Assembly: GCF_003233655.1 (NCBI RefSeq)
Contig: NZ_CP029834.1
Span: 1 to 64,000 of the forward strand
Origin: Azospirillum ramasamyi
GTDB lineage: Bacteria; Pseudomonadota; Alphaproteobacteria; Azospirillales; Azospirillaceae
Direction: 5' to 3'
DNA: 64,000 nt
Both the position numbers and the translations under genes were made by a program. This document shows positions 16,798 to 24,493 of this stretch, one piece after another. The notes beneath the pieces were generated by a model. It did no database searches, had not been told where the DNA came from, and saw nothing but the letters and a program-made list of their open reading frames with translations. How positions within the stretch are numbered: position 1 is the first letter of the stretch; each line of letters opens with the position of its first letter.

Positions 16798-17907
16798 TCA
16801 GGGATTGGCCAGCCGCTGCGGCCCGGCCTGTGTGGCGGACGCGCTGGTCGGCGTGACGGTGGGGCGCTGCACGGCGCCCGAGTTTGCGGCGGCTTCCACC
16901 GCCTCGGCGACGGTGCACAGGCCGGTCGGCTGCGTGTCCGGGAATCCGGTCAGCGTGTTGGCCCGCAGGATCCCGTTGGCCACGGCCATGCCGCCGGCGT
17001 TCAGCCCGCCCGCACGGTCGATGGCGGCCATGTCGCTCATGCACATGGTGCCGGGACGCACGCACATGTTCACGACGGCGTTGAACAGCTTCGGATCGAC
17101 GGTGCCGTAATGCTGGACCGGAACGGCCTCGCTCGGCTTTTCAAGCGCGAGATAGGCGGTGCGGTCGAGCGGGGTGGCGGTCGAGCGCACCTTGGACACC
17201 CAGCCGTCGAAATCCTCGTCCGAAAGGCCGAGGAAGGCGAAGCGCATGTTCGAGAAGCCGGCGCCGCTGTAGTTGGACGAGAAGCCCTTGTAGGTCCCCG
17301 GCTCGTTGATCACGGCATGGAGCTTCGTCTCCATGCCCGGCATGGCGTAGATCATGCCCGCCAGCGCCGGAACGTAGAAGGAGTTCATCACCGTCGACGC
17401 GGTGAGGCTGAAGCGGATCGGCCGGTCCACCGGCGCCGCCATCTCGTTCACGGACGCGATGCCGTATTCGGGATAGACGAACAGCCATTTCCAGTCGAGC
17501 GCCACCACCTGCACGTCCAGCGGCTTGACGTCGGCCGGAAGCGGCTTGTCGGCCGCGATGCGGTCGAGCGGACGGTAGGGGTCGAGCTTGTGGGTGGTGA
17601 CCCAGGTGATGGCCCCCAGGACGATGATGATCAGCAGCGGGGCTGCCCAGATCACCAGTTCAAGCTGCGTCGAATGGTCCCAGTCCGGTTCGTAGCGGGC
17701 TGTGTTATTCGACTGACGGTAACGCCAGGCGAACAGCACGGTAAGCGCCATGACCGGGACAATGATCAGCAGCATCAGCAGGGTTGCGATGACCACAAGG
17801 TCTCCCTGCTGGCTCGCAACGTCGCCGGCCGGGTTCAGCACGACTAGGTTGCAGCCACTCAACGCCGCCATCAGTGGCAGCAGGGCGATTACGCGATAAC
17901 GGCTCAA
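16798..17907 (-). CDS. cyoA: Cytochrome bo3 quinol oxidase subunit II (lipoprotein)
   Basis: A 369-residue subunit II. A lipoprotein signal ends at Cys19 (LMAALSGC), followed by two membrane helices and a periplasmic cupredoxin-like domain with ALDWKWLFVYPE and MNSFYVPALAGMIYAMPGM. The CuA ligands of cytochrome c oxidases are absent, as expected for a quinol oxidase. The start appears to be TTG at 17907, since an in-frame TAG lies a short way upstream and no ATG or GTG intervenes before the signal peptide. The C-terminal 60 residues are Ala/Thr/Pro-rich and longer than in E. coli. First gene of cyoABCD-surf1. Confidence 0.94.
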   Translation of the reverse strand: MSRYRVIALLPLMAALSGCNLVVLNPAGDVASQQGDLVVIATLLMLLIIVPVMALTVLFAWRYRQSNNTARYEPDWDHSTQLELVIWAAPLLIIIVLGAITWVTTHKLDPYRPLDRIAADKPLPADVKPLDVQVVALDWKWLFVYPEYGIASVNEMAAPVDRPIRFSLTASTVMNSFYVPALAGMIYAMPGMETKLHAVINEPGTYKGFSSNYSGAGFSNMRFAFLGLSDEDFDGWVSKVRSTATPLDRTAYLALEKPSEAVPVQHYGTVDPKLFNAVVNMCVRPGTMCMSDMAAIDRAGGLNAGGMAVANGILRANTLTGFPDTQPTGLCTVAEAVEAAANSGAVQRPTVTPTSASATQAGPQRLANP

Positions 17908-17970
17908 GGCAGGACCTGTATCAAAGGTTTGCTTTGGGGCAGACAGCTAACGTCTATGTCCCAGCGGCGA

Positions 17971-17991
17971 CATTGGACAATTTGTCCAATG
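17971..17991. promoter_or_regulatory. Perfect inverted repeat in the cyoA/transporter divergent promoter
   Basis: Arms CATTGGACAA and TTGTCCAATG are separated by a single T, a 21-base perfect dyad. It sits 64 bases upstream of cyoA and 99 bases upstream of the divergent transporter gene, in the 182-base gap 17908-18089. A second smaller dyad, ATGATC and GATCAT with a 4-base spacer, is at 18044-18059. The first is the right size for a dimeric repressor or activator. It does not match the FNR box (TTGAT-N4-ATCAA). Confidence 0.65.
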
Positions 17992-18089
17992 CTCCGACTC
18001 ATGCGCGCTTGACAGGTCACTGATCGGCACGGTGACATATTGTATGATCTACGGATCATCGCAAGCGAAATAACGCAGCCGGAGCCGAC

Positions 18090-19400
18090 ATGATGACTTC
18101 ATCTACCGCGGCGTTCGAACGGGATGCGAGGCTGGTGAACGCGCGGCATCACGGGGTAAATCCCGGAGAAATTGCCATCGGCGTAATCATCGGCCGAACG
18201 TCCGAGTTCTTCGACTTCTTCGTTTACGCCATCGCTTCCGTGATCGTCTTTCCGAAGCTGGTGTTCCCCTATGTCGACCCGCTGACGGGCACCCTTTGGT
18301 CCTTCGCCATCTTCGCGCTGGCCTTCGTCGCGCGGCCGATCGGCACCTTCATCTTCATGGCCATCGACGACCGCTACGGGCGGAGCGCCAAGCTGACCAT
18401 CGCCCTCTTCCTGCTGGGCGGGTCGACGGTGGCGCTGGCTTTCCTACCGGGATACGAGGCCATCGGCGTCGCATCCGCCTGGTTGCTGGCGGCGTCCCGC
18501 GTCGGGCAGGGCGTGGCGCTGGGCGGCACCTGGGACGGGCTGGCTTCGCTTCTGGCGATGAACGCGCCGAAGAACAAGCGCGGCTGGTATGCAATGATCC
18601 CGCAGCTGGGCGCGCCCATCGGTCTGATCGTCGCGAGCGGCCTGTTCGCCTACATGGTCAACAGCCTGTCGGCGGAGGATTTCTTCGCCTGGGGCTGGCG
18701 CTATCCCTTCTTCGTGGCCTTCGCCATCAACGTGGTGGCGCTGTTCGCCCGCCTTCGGCTGGTGCAGACCCCGGAGTTCGAGCGGCTGTTCACGAACCGC
18801 GAACTGCAGCCCACCCCGGTGGTGGAGACCCTGCAGATGGAGGGCAAGCGCGTGGTGATCGGCGCCTTCGCGCCGCTGGCCAGCTTCGCCCTGTTCCACA
18901 TGGTCACCGTCTTCCCGCTGTCCTGGATCTTCCTGAACGCGCAGCACGAGACCGGCGCCTTCCTGGTGATCGAGATGATCGCCGCCGCCTTCGGCATCGC
19001 CGCCATCGTCGCGTCGGGCTACATCGCCGACCGGGTCGGGCGGCGGACCCTGCTGGGCAGCTGCGCCGCCGCCATCGCGGTGTTCAGCGGCTTCGCCCCG
19101 CTGCTGCTCGACGGCGGACAGACGGGCGAGGCGGTGTTCATGGTGGTGGGCTTCGTGATCCTCGGCCTGTCCTTCGGCCAGTCGTCGGGATCGGTGGCCT
19201 CCGGCTTCAGCCAGCATTACCGCTACACCGGCTCGGCCATGACCTCCGATCTGGCCTGGCTGTTCGGGGCGGGCTTCGCGCCCTTCGTCGCGCTGTTCCT
19301 GTCCAGCCAGTTCGGGCTGGTCGCGTCCGGCCTCTACCTGCTGTCTGGCGCGGTCTGCACGCTGGTGGCGCTGCGGATCAACAAGACCCTGTCTTCGTGA
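18090..19400 (+). CDS. MFS transporter of the metabolite:H+ symporter (MHS) type
   Basis: A 436-residue, twelve-helix transporter. The first helix region IGRTSEFFDFFVYAIASVIVFP and the loop 2-3 motif DDRYGRSAK are those of the MHS family (ProP, ShiA and relatives), and a second copy of the loop motif, ADRVGRRTLLG, lies between helices 8 and 9. Substrates in the family are organic acids, betaines or shikimate; the one here is unknown. It is transcribed divergently from cyoA and shares a regulatory region with it, so it may be expressed under the same conditions. Confidence 0.9.
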   Translation: MMTSSTAAFERDARLVNARHHGVNPGEIAIGVIIGRTSEFFDFFVYAIASVIVFPKLVFPYVDPLTGTLWSFAIFALAFVARPIGTFIFMAIDDRYGRSAKLTIALFLLGGSTVALAFLPGYEAIGVASAWLLAASRVGQGVALGGTWDGLASLLAMNAPKNKRGWYAMIPQLGAPIGLIVASGLFAYMVNSLSAEDFFAWGWRYPFFVAFAINVVALFARLRLVQTPEFERLFTNRELQPTPVVETLQMEGKRVVIGAFAPLASFALFHMVTVFPLSWIFLNAQHETGAFLVIEMIAAAFGIAAIVASGYIADRVGRRTLLGSCAAAIAVFSGFAPLLLDGGQTGEAVFMVVGFVILGLSFGQSSGSVASGFSQHYRYTGSAMTSDLAWLFGAGFAPFVALFLSSQFGLVASGLYLLSGAVCTLVALRINKTLSS

Positions 19401-19413
19401 CCGTCCTGTCCGG

Positions 19414-19435
19414 CGGGCGGGCTCAGGCCCGCCCG
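19414..19435. terminator. Hairpin after the MHS transporter
   Basis: A 9-bp perfect stem CGGGCGGGC / GCCCGCCCG with loop TCAG begins 13 bases after the stop. It has no T-run, so it may be only partly rho-independent. Confidence 0.6.
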
Positions 19436-19496
19436 TCGGCACCCGCCGCCCGCATGGCGGTGATTCCGGATAGCGTTCCGACAGGAGGACAGACCG

Positions 19497-19925
19497 ATGC
19501 AATCCCCACCCCGCGCGATCCCCCCGGCGCCGATGCGCAGGCGGCTGCCGGCCACCGTTCCGGCCGCGCTGGCCGTTCTGGCCGGCCTGTCCGCCTGCGC
19601 CGGGATCGAGCCCGATTTCCGCAAGCCGGGCGCCCAGCGCCTGACCGGGCCGGAGGTTTCGACGCTGCTGGGCGGCCACACGCTGAGCATCGTCAATCCG
19701 CGCGGCAAGTCCTACATCAACCGCTTTTCCAAGGACGGGTCGATCGTCATCTCCGGCGCCAAGGGCAACGAATACGGGCGCTGGACGGTCGCCGGCGACC
19801 GGTACTGCCTGACGCTGGACGTGGATCCCCGCCAGCAGTGCATGGAGATCTACCGGCTGCCGGACGGCCGCTACCAGATGGTCAACGCCGACGGGACGCT
19901 GCGGAACACCTTTCAGGTGGATTGA
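19497..19925 (+). CDS. Small hypothetical lipoprotein
   Basis: A 142-residue predicted lipoprotein: basic residues RRR at 14-16, a hydrophobic stretch, then the lipobox LSAC with Cys34. The mature part (about 108 residues) contains SYINRFSKDGSIVISG, YGRWTVAGDRYCLTLD and CMEIYRLPDGRY, which looks like a small beta-rich domain with two further cysteines that could pair. The ATG at 19497 has AGGAGG well placed upstream; the internal ATG at 19533 would give a more typical signal peptide length. No function can be assigned. The last codons lie inside a 20-bp tandem duplication. Confidence 0.75.
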   Translation: MQSPPRAIPPAPMRRRLPATVPAALAVLAGLSACAGIEPDFRKPGAQRLTGPEVSTLLGGHTLSIVNPRGKSYINRFSKDGSIVISGAKGNEYGRWTVAGDRYCLTLDVDPRQQCMEIYRLPDGRYQMVNADGTLRNTFQVD

Positions 19926-19952
19926 GGCCCGGTCAGGTGGATTGAGGCCCGG
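19913..19952. repeat. 20-bp exact tandem duplication over a stop codon
   Basis: The unit TCAGGTGGATTGAGGCCCGG occurs twice in immediate succession. The first copy carries the last codons and the TGA of the lipoprotein gene; the second lies in the 30-base gap before the convergent gene. Confidence 0.9.
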
Positions 19953-19955
19953 CCG

Positions 19956-20459
19956 TCAGCCGGACCGGAGCGCGTTGACCGTCAGCCGCCCCGCCGGCCA
20001 GGAGCGGACGAGACCGGCGGCGCGCAGTTCCGGCAGGGCGCTGCCCACCTCCTCCGCCGACAGGCCGGTGGCCTCGACCAGGGCGGGGCAGGTCTGCGGA
20101 CCGGAGCCCAGCGCCGAGAGGATCGCGGCGGCCGGCGTGCCGGGCGCATGGAGCGCATCGGCCGGGCGGGGCGGGGCGCGGCCGCGGGCGGCGGCGATCG
20201 TCAGCGCCAGCGCCCGCAACTGCCCCTGGCGGTGCATCGCCTCGCCACTCAGCCCATCGCTCAGCGACAGTGCCGTGTGGCAGCGCGCGACCAGCCGGGC
20301 AAGTGTCGCGAGGTCGCCGGTTCGGTTCGCCACCATGGCGGCGACGGTCTCCTGCGCCAGCGTTTCCAATTCGGCGTCCGCCACGGCCCAGTCCTGCCGC
20401 CCGACGGCGTCCAGCAGCGCGTCGGCCAGCGACCGCAGCGCCGGTTCCAGCGCGCTCAT
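19956..20459 (-). CDS. Uncharacterised protein with a C-terminal winged-helix-like domain
   Basis: A 167-residue, alpha-rich protein. The last 60 residues (AAAILSALGSGPQTCPALVEATGLSAEEVGSALPELRAAGLVRSW region) have the pattern of a winged helix: helix, turn, recognition-type helix, then a short hairpin (GRLTVNAL). The N-terminal 100 residues are helical with HTALSLSDGLSGEAMHR and match nothing I know. The ATG at 20459 overlaps the nitrilase-like gene's stop as ATGA, so the two products are made together and may interact. DNA binding is possible but not shown. Confidence 0.72.
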   Translation of the reverse strand: MSALEPALRSLADALLDAVGRQDWAVADAELETLAQETVAAMVANRTGDLATLARLVARCHTALSLSDGLSGEAMHRQGQLRALALTIAAARGRAPPRPADALHAPGTPAAAILSALGSGPQTCPALVEATGLSAEEVGSALPELRAAGLVRSWPAGRLTVNALRSG

Positions 20460-21979
20460 GCGCCGCACTCCTTTGGTTCAGGATCGGCCGGTTCGGGATC
20501 AGGCAGGGCGGGCCAGCGGCCGGGCGCCCAGCCGGCGCAGACATAGCCGGGGGACGGGTCGGCCAGCGGCAGGCTCAGGCAGCGGATGCGGGGCGCGCCG
20601 GCCTGGCTGGCCCGCGGCTGGAACAGCAGGGCCACGCCGCAGTCTTCGATGATCTTGTCCTCTTCGCCATTGCCGCGGCGGTAGCGGTTGAAGCGGTGCG
20701 ACAGCGCCATGCTGTTGGCGACGATCACCCGGCAATATCCGGCGCGCGACGAGGCCCCGCCTTCCTTCGCCTGCCAGCGTTCGGTGGTGAGGCCGCTGTC
20801 CATCACCGGGGTGACCAGCCAGTCCACCATCATGCCCGACGCGATCCAGGCGCTGGGCTCCGAACGCCCCAGATCCTCGCAGATGGCGACGGCGAGCCGG
20901 CCGAGGTCGGGCAGTTCGAGCAGGATGAAGCGGTCGCCGGTCTCGATGTCCTCGCGCGCACAGTCGAGCAGCCGGCCGTTGCGGTCGCGCAGGTCGTAGT
21001 AGCGGCACTGGTCGCTGTCCAGATCCCAGCAATGCAGCTTGGTCTGGCTGGCGATCACCGTGCCGCAGCGGTCGAGCAGCAGCGCCCGGTTGCGCGGCCT
21101 TCCGCCGTCTTCCGCCTCCTCCTTCACGCCGATCAGGGCGTAGCGGATGGTGCCGTCCACCGCCTGGGCCCGCAGCGCCCGCCGGATCGCGGCCAGTGTG
21201 TCCGCTCCGACCGACACCTCGGGGAACAGCACGAAGGTAGCGCCCCGCTCCGCCAGTCCGGCGATGGCGTCGGCTGCGCGGCGGCCGAGGTCGCGCGGGG
21301 TGGGATCGTACCAATCCTCGCCGTCGCGGCGGAACTGGCGGATGGAGAGGTCGTCCTCCGCCTCCGCCAGCGGGACGACGCCGATGACCGGCGCCCAGCC
21401 CGGATCGGCCGGATCCTGGTCGGACACCGCGGCGATGCGGCGGTATTCGACCGCGATGCGGCGATCCGGGTCGCCGTCGCGCTCCGCTTCCATCGGCAGG
21501 CTGGGCGGCACCACCAGCAGGCTGGCGAACAGGTCCACCGGATCGAAAGTGTCGGGATCGGCGCCCGGCGGCGCCGTCTCGCGGATGTTCATGGCCCGCG
21601 CCAGCAGGCCGGGGCGCAGGATCAACTGGCCGTCCGCCGGATCGGCGTTGAAGCGGCCGTCTCGGTTCAGGCGGCGGCGCGCCTCCAGCCGTTCGGCGGG
21701 GAGCGGATCGTCGAACGCCCGGACGTCATAGCGGGAGGCCAGCGGCGCGAACCATCCGTCGATGGCCTGCGCCGCCGCGAGAACCCGGTCGATGTCCATC
21801 CCTTTCCCGACCCAGGCTTCGAGAGCGGCGGCGCCCTCCCGCAGGCGGTCAGCCGCTTCCGCGGCCAGCCGCCCGGCCCGCGCGTGGTCCGCCTCCAGCC
21901 CTTGGGCGAGGAGGCGGACCTCGTCGCGCCGCTTTTCCAGCAAGCGCCACAGCGCCATGAACAGGTCGGCCGGATGCAT
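20456..21979 (-). CDS. Nitrilase-fold (carbon-nitrogen hydrolase) protein, uncharacterised
   Basis: A 507-residue protein whose C-terminal 330 residues have a nitrilase-superfamily pattern: Glu254 in VLFPEVS, Lys314 in SQTKLHCWD and Cys367 in AVAICEDLG, the right order and residues for the Glu-Lys-Cys triad. The N-terminal 180 residues are helical and not part of the nitrilase fold. The spacing is longer than in classical amidases, and I recognise no closer family. Known members cleave nitriles or amides or transfer acyl groups. It starts 5 bases after the preceding gene's stop and is coupled to the small downstream protein. Confidence 0.72.
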   Translation of the reverse strand: MHPADLFMALWRLLEKRRDEVRLLAQGLEADHARAGRLAAEAADRLREGAAALEAWVGKGMDIDRVLAAAQAIDGWFAPLASRYDVRAFDDPLPAERLEARRRLNRDGRFNADPADGQLILRPGLLARAMNIRETAPPGADPDTFDPVDLFASLLVVPPSLPMEAERDGDPDRRIAVEYRRIAAVSDQDPADPGWAPVIGVVPLAEAEDDLSIRQFRRDGEDWYDPTPRDLGRRAADAIAGLAERGATFVLFPEVSVGADTLAAIRRALRAQAVDGTIRYALIGVKEEAEDGGRPRNRALLLDRCGTVIASQTKLHCWDLDSDQCRYYDLRDRNGRLLDCAREDIETGDRFILLELPDLGRLAVAICEDLGRSEPSAWIASGMMVDWLVTPVMDSGLTTERWQAKEGGASSRAGYCRVIVANSMALSHRFNRYRRGNGEEDKIIEDCGVALLFQPRASQAGAPRIRCLSLPLADPSPGYVCAGWAPGRWPALPDPEPADPEPKECGA

Positions 21980-21984
21980 CTGCG

Positions 21985-22524
21985 TCAGGAGCCTGCCGCC
22001 TGGCTTTGGGCCGTCTGGAACTGCAGGATCTTCGGCGTCCGCATGTCCTCGCCGATGGGGGCGTCGCTGGCGGCGCCGCGCATGGCGGAGACCGGACGTG
22101 GGAAGCCGCTGCGGTGGCTGTAGTCCGGTATCGGCATGCTGCGGTAATGGGCCTCCTCCTGGTGCAGCTTCTGGGCGCAGACCACATCCAGCGCCGTCGC
22201 CGCCACCACCGCGCCGAAGGCGATGCGGGCGTTGCCGGCCTGGGGATTGTCCTGCATGCCGGCGGCCAGCGTCGCCATGTCGACGGCATCGCCTGCGATG
22301 CGGCTCCAGATCCAGGGCTTGGGATCGCCGAGGGCGAGCAGGCCGACGCCGGCGGTGATCTCGCGCACGCCATAGGCGCGGATCAGGTTGGTCTTGTCCT
22401 CCATTCCCATCCAGCGGGCGATGCTGCGGCCGGCCATCAGTTCGGCGACGCCGAGTCCGATGCTGAACCAGCCCAGCCCACGGGCGAGATTGTCTCCGGG
22501 CGAGGAGCGGTCGTAATAGGCCAT
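21985..22524 (-). CDS. Predicted membrane protein next to the alcohol dehydrogenase
   Basis: A 179-residue protein with three or four hydrophobic segments: NLARGLGWFSIGLGVAELMAG, REITAGVGLLALG and AFGAVVAATALDVVCAQ. The C-terminal 55 residues are polar, with YRSMPIPDYSHRSGFPRPV. In many alphaproteobacteria a similar protein accompanies a zinc dehydrogenase of this type, sometimes fused to a polyketide cyclase-like domain; that is from memory. It starts 9 bases after the dehydrogenase stop with GAGGTG as ribosome binding site. Function unknown. Confidence 0.78.
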   Translation of the reverse strand: MAYYDRSSPGDNLARGLGWFSIGLGVAELMAGRSIARWMGMEDKTNLIRAYGVREITAGVGLLALGDPKPWIWSRIAGDAVDMATLAAGMQDNPQAGNARIAFGAVVAATALDVVCAQKLHQEEAHYRSMPIPDYSHRSGFPRPVSAMRGAASDAPIGEDMRTPKILQFQTAQSQAAGS

Positions 22525-22533
22525 GACGTCACC

Positions 22534-23706
22534 TCAGGGCTTGAGGACCACCTTGATGCAGCCGTCCCGCTTGTCGCGGAAGGTCTTGTACATCTCGGGG
22601 CCTTGGTCGAGCGGAACGGTGTGGGTGATGACGAAGGACGGGTCGATCTGTCCTTCCTGGATGCGGTTCAGCAGGTCGTCGGTCCAGCGGTTGACGTGGG
22701 TCTGGCCCATGCGCCAGGTCAGGCCCTTGTTCATCGACATGCCGAAGGGCAGCTTGTCGATCAGCCCGCCATAGACGCCGGGGATCGACAGCGTGCCGGC
22801 GGGGCGGCAGACATAGATCATCTCGCGCAGCACATGGGCGCGGTCCGATTCCAACATCAACGCCTGCTTGGCGCGGTCCATCATGCTGTCGAGCGTGGCG
22901 GTGGCGTGAGCCTCCATGCCGACGGCGTCGATGCATTTCTCCGGCCCCTTGCCGCCGGTCAACTCGTTCAGCCGCTCGACGACGCTCTCATCCTCGAAAT
23001 TGATGGTGATGGCGCCGCCGGCCTTGGCCATCGCCAGCCGTTCCGGCACGCGGTCGATGGCGATGACCTGTTTGGCGCCCAGCAGGATCGCGCTGCGGAT
23101 CGTCATCTGCCCGACCGGGCCGCAGCCCCAGATCGCCACCGTGTCGTCCGGCTGGATGTCGCACTGGGCGGCGGCCTGCCAGCCGGTCGGGAAGATGTCG
23201 CCCAGGAACAGCACCTGCTCGTCGGTCAGCCCGTCGGGGATCTTGATGTGGGTGCGGTCGGCGAAGGGCACCCGCACATATTCGGCCTGCCCGCCGGCAT
23301 AGCCGCCGGTCAGGTGGGTGTAGCCGAACAGCCCGGCGGTGGTGTGGCCGAACATCTTGTCGGCCAGCGCCTTGTTGCGGTTGGTGCGTTCGCAGACCGA
23401 ATAGTTGCCGCGCCGGCACTGGTCGCACTCGCCGCACCAGATGGTGAAGGGCACCACCACCCGCTCGCCGACCTTCAGCGCGCTCTTGGCGTCGGAGCCC
23501 ACCTCCACCACCTCGCCCATGAACTCGTGGCCGATGATGTCGCCCTTTTCCATGCCCGGCATGAAATGGTCATGCAGGTGAAGGTCGGACCCGCAGATGG
23601 CGCAGGTCGTCACCTTGACGATGGCGTCGCGCGGATGCTCGATCTCCGGATCCGGGACCGTGTCGCAGCGGATGTCGTTGGCGCCGTGCCAGACCAGTGC
23701 TCTCAT
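22534..23706 (-). CDS. Zinc-dependent alcohol/formaldehyde dehydrogenase
   Basis: A 390-residue medium-chain dehydrogenase. The catalytic zinc site is CAICGSDLH with GHEFMGEV; the structural zinc site is C-x2-C-x2-C-x7-C (CGECDQCRRGNYSVC); the NAD motif is WGCGPVGQM. The pattern and length fit the glutathione-independent formaldehyde dehydrogenase-like subgroup. The ATG at 23706 is preceded by AAGGGGAA. With the downstream membrane protein it forms a two-gene unit; a hemerythrin gene lies just upstream on the same strand. The substrate is not determined by sequence. Confidence 0.88.
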   Translation of the reverse strand: MRALVWHGANDIRCDTVPDPEIEHPRDAIVKVTTCAICGSDLHLHDHFMPGMEKGDIIGHEFMGEVVEVGSDAKSALKVGERVVVPFTIWCGECDQCRRGNYSVCERTNRNKALADKMFGHTTAGLFGYTHLTGGYAGGQAEYVRVPFADRTHIKIPDGLTDEQVLFLGDIFPTGWQAAAQCDIQPDDTVAIWGCGPVGQMTIRSAILLGAKQVIAIDRVPERLAMAKAGGAITINFEDESVVERLNELTGGKGPEKCIDAVGMEAHATATLDSMMDRAKQALMLESDRAHVLREMIYVCRPAGTLSIPGVYGGLIDKLPFGMSMNKGLTWRMGQTHVNRWTDDLLNRIQEGQIDPSFVITHTVPLDQGPEMYKTFRDKRDGCIKVVLKP

Positions 23707-23809
23707 CGACGATTTCCCCTTTTTTGCCTGCTCGATCTTCGCCTGCGGCAAACAGGGCGGCCGGCCGGAGCGTTCCGTGTCCGGCCGACCCCTTGCCAAA
23801 AGGGGAAAG

Positions 23810-24418
23810 TCAGAGGATCAGTGCCTTTTCACGGGCAACGCCGCCGGACATCATCGCGGTCTGGCGTTCGTCCATGCTGTTGCGCAGGGCGGGGAAGTCG
23901 ATTTCCTCCTCCTGCCGGATGTGGCCGTCGAGGATGCGTTTCAGGTCCAGCGCCACCGCGAGCCAATGCGGATCGTCCTTGGGCGTCTGCTCCAGCGCGA
24001 AGAGATGCATCTTGATCTCGGCGTGCTCGCCGTAGAGATGCTTGGCGTCCTCCTCCTTCCGCGCCTGGTCGTGCAGCATGGGGTAGACGACGTCCTCCTC
24101 CGCCATGGCGTGGGCGGCCAGCCGGCGCTTCAGGCGCAGCAGCAGATGGGTGCGGCGGGCGGGCGCGTCGTTGGGCGTCTGCACGATCTCCGACATCAGC
24201 GCCTGGATGTGGCGGTGGTCGTCGATCAGCGCGTCGATGCCGTCGCGGCCGGCGGCGGCATGGCGGGCGGTGCCGGCCAGCTGCGCCACCACCGGCGGCA
24301 GCAGCCGGCTCGCCACCACCGCCAGCGCCGCGCCGCCGGCCATCATCGCCAGCCCGCGGGCGGACAGCCAGTCCGTGCCGTCCTCATGCGAATAGCCTGC
24401 TCCCGAGTAACGTGGCAT
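23810..24418 (-). CDS. Membrane-anchored hemerythrin-domain protein
   Basis: A 202-residue protein with one N-terminal transmembrane segment (about residues 25-50) and a C-terminal four-helix hemerythrin HHE domain. The iron-ligand candidates are DDHRHIQALM, HAMAEEDVVYP, GEHAEIKMHLF and HIRQEEEIDFPAL, matching the H...HxxxE...HxxxE spacing. Such proteins bind a di-iron site and sense or buffer oxygen, nitric oxide or iron. The start at 24418 has a strong AAGGAG site. It belongs to the same strand as the dehydrogenase, 103 bases upstream of it. Confidence 0.85.
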   Translation of the reverse strand: MPRYSGAGYSHEDGTDWLSARGLAMMAGGAALAVVASRLLPPVVAQLAGTARHAAAGRDGIDALIDDHRHIQALMSEIVQTPNDAPARRTHLLLRLKRRLAAHAMAEEDVVYPMLHDQARKEEDAKHLYGEHAEIKMHLFALEQTPKDDPHWLAVALDLKRILDGHIRQEEEIDFPALRNSMDERQTAMMSGGVAREKALIL

Positions 24419-24493
24419 GTCTCGGCTCCTTCCTGCCGGTTGGGTCGTGTGGCCCACCAACAGGCGCGGAAGCCCCGTCGTTCCGGTGGGGTG

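Noticed and set aside
16784..17065. N-terminal extension of CyoB
   Set aside because: It overlaps cyoA in another frame and is not protein-like; E. coli CyoB agrees with a start at 16783.
18009..18048. Sigma-70 promoter TTGACA ... TATGAT for the MHS transporter
   Set aside because: The two hexamers are good individually but 28 bases apart, too far for a standard promoter.
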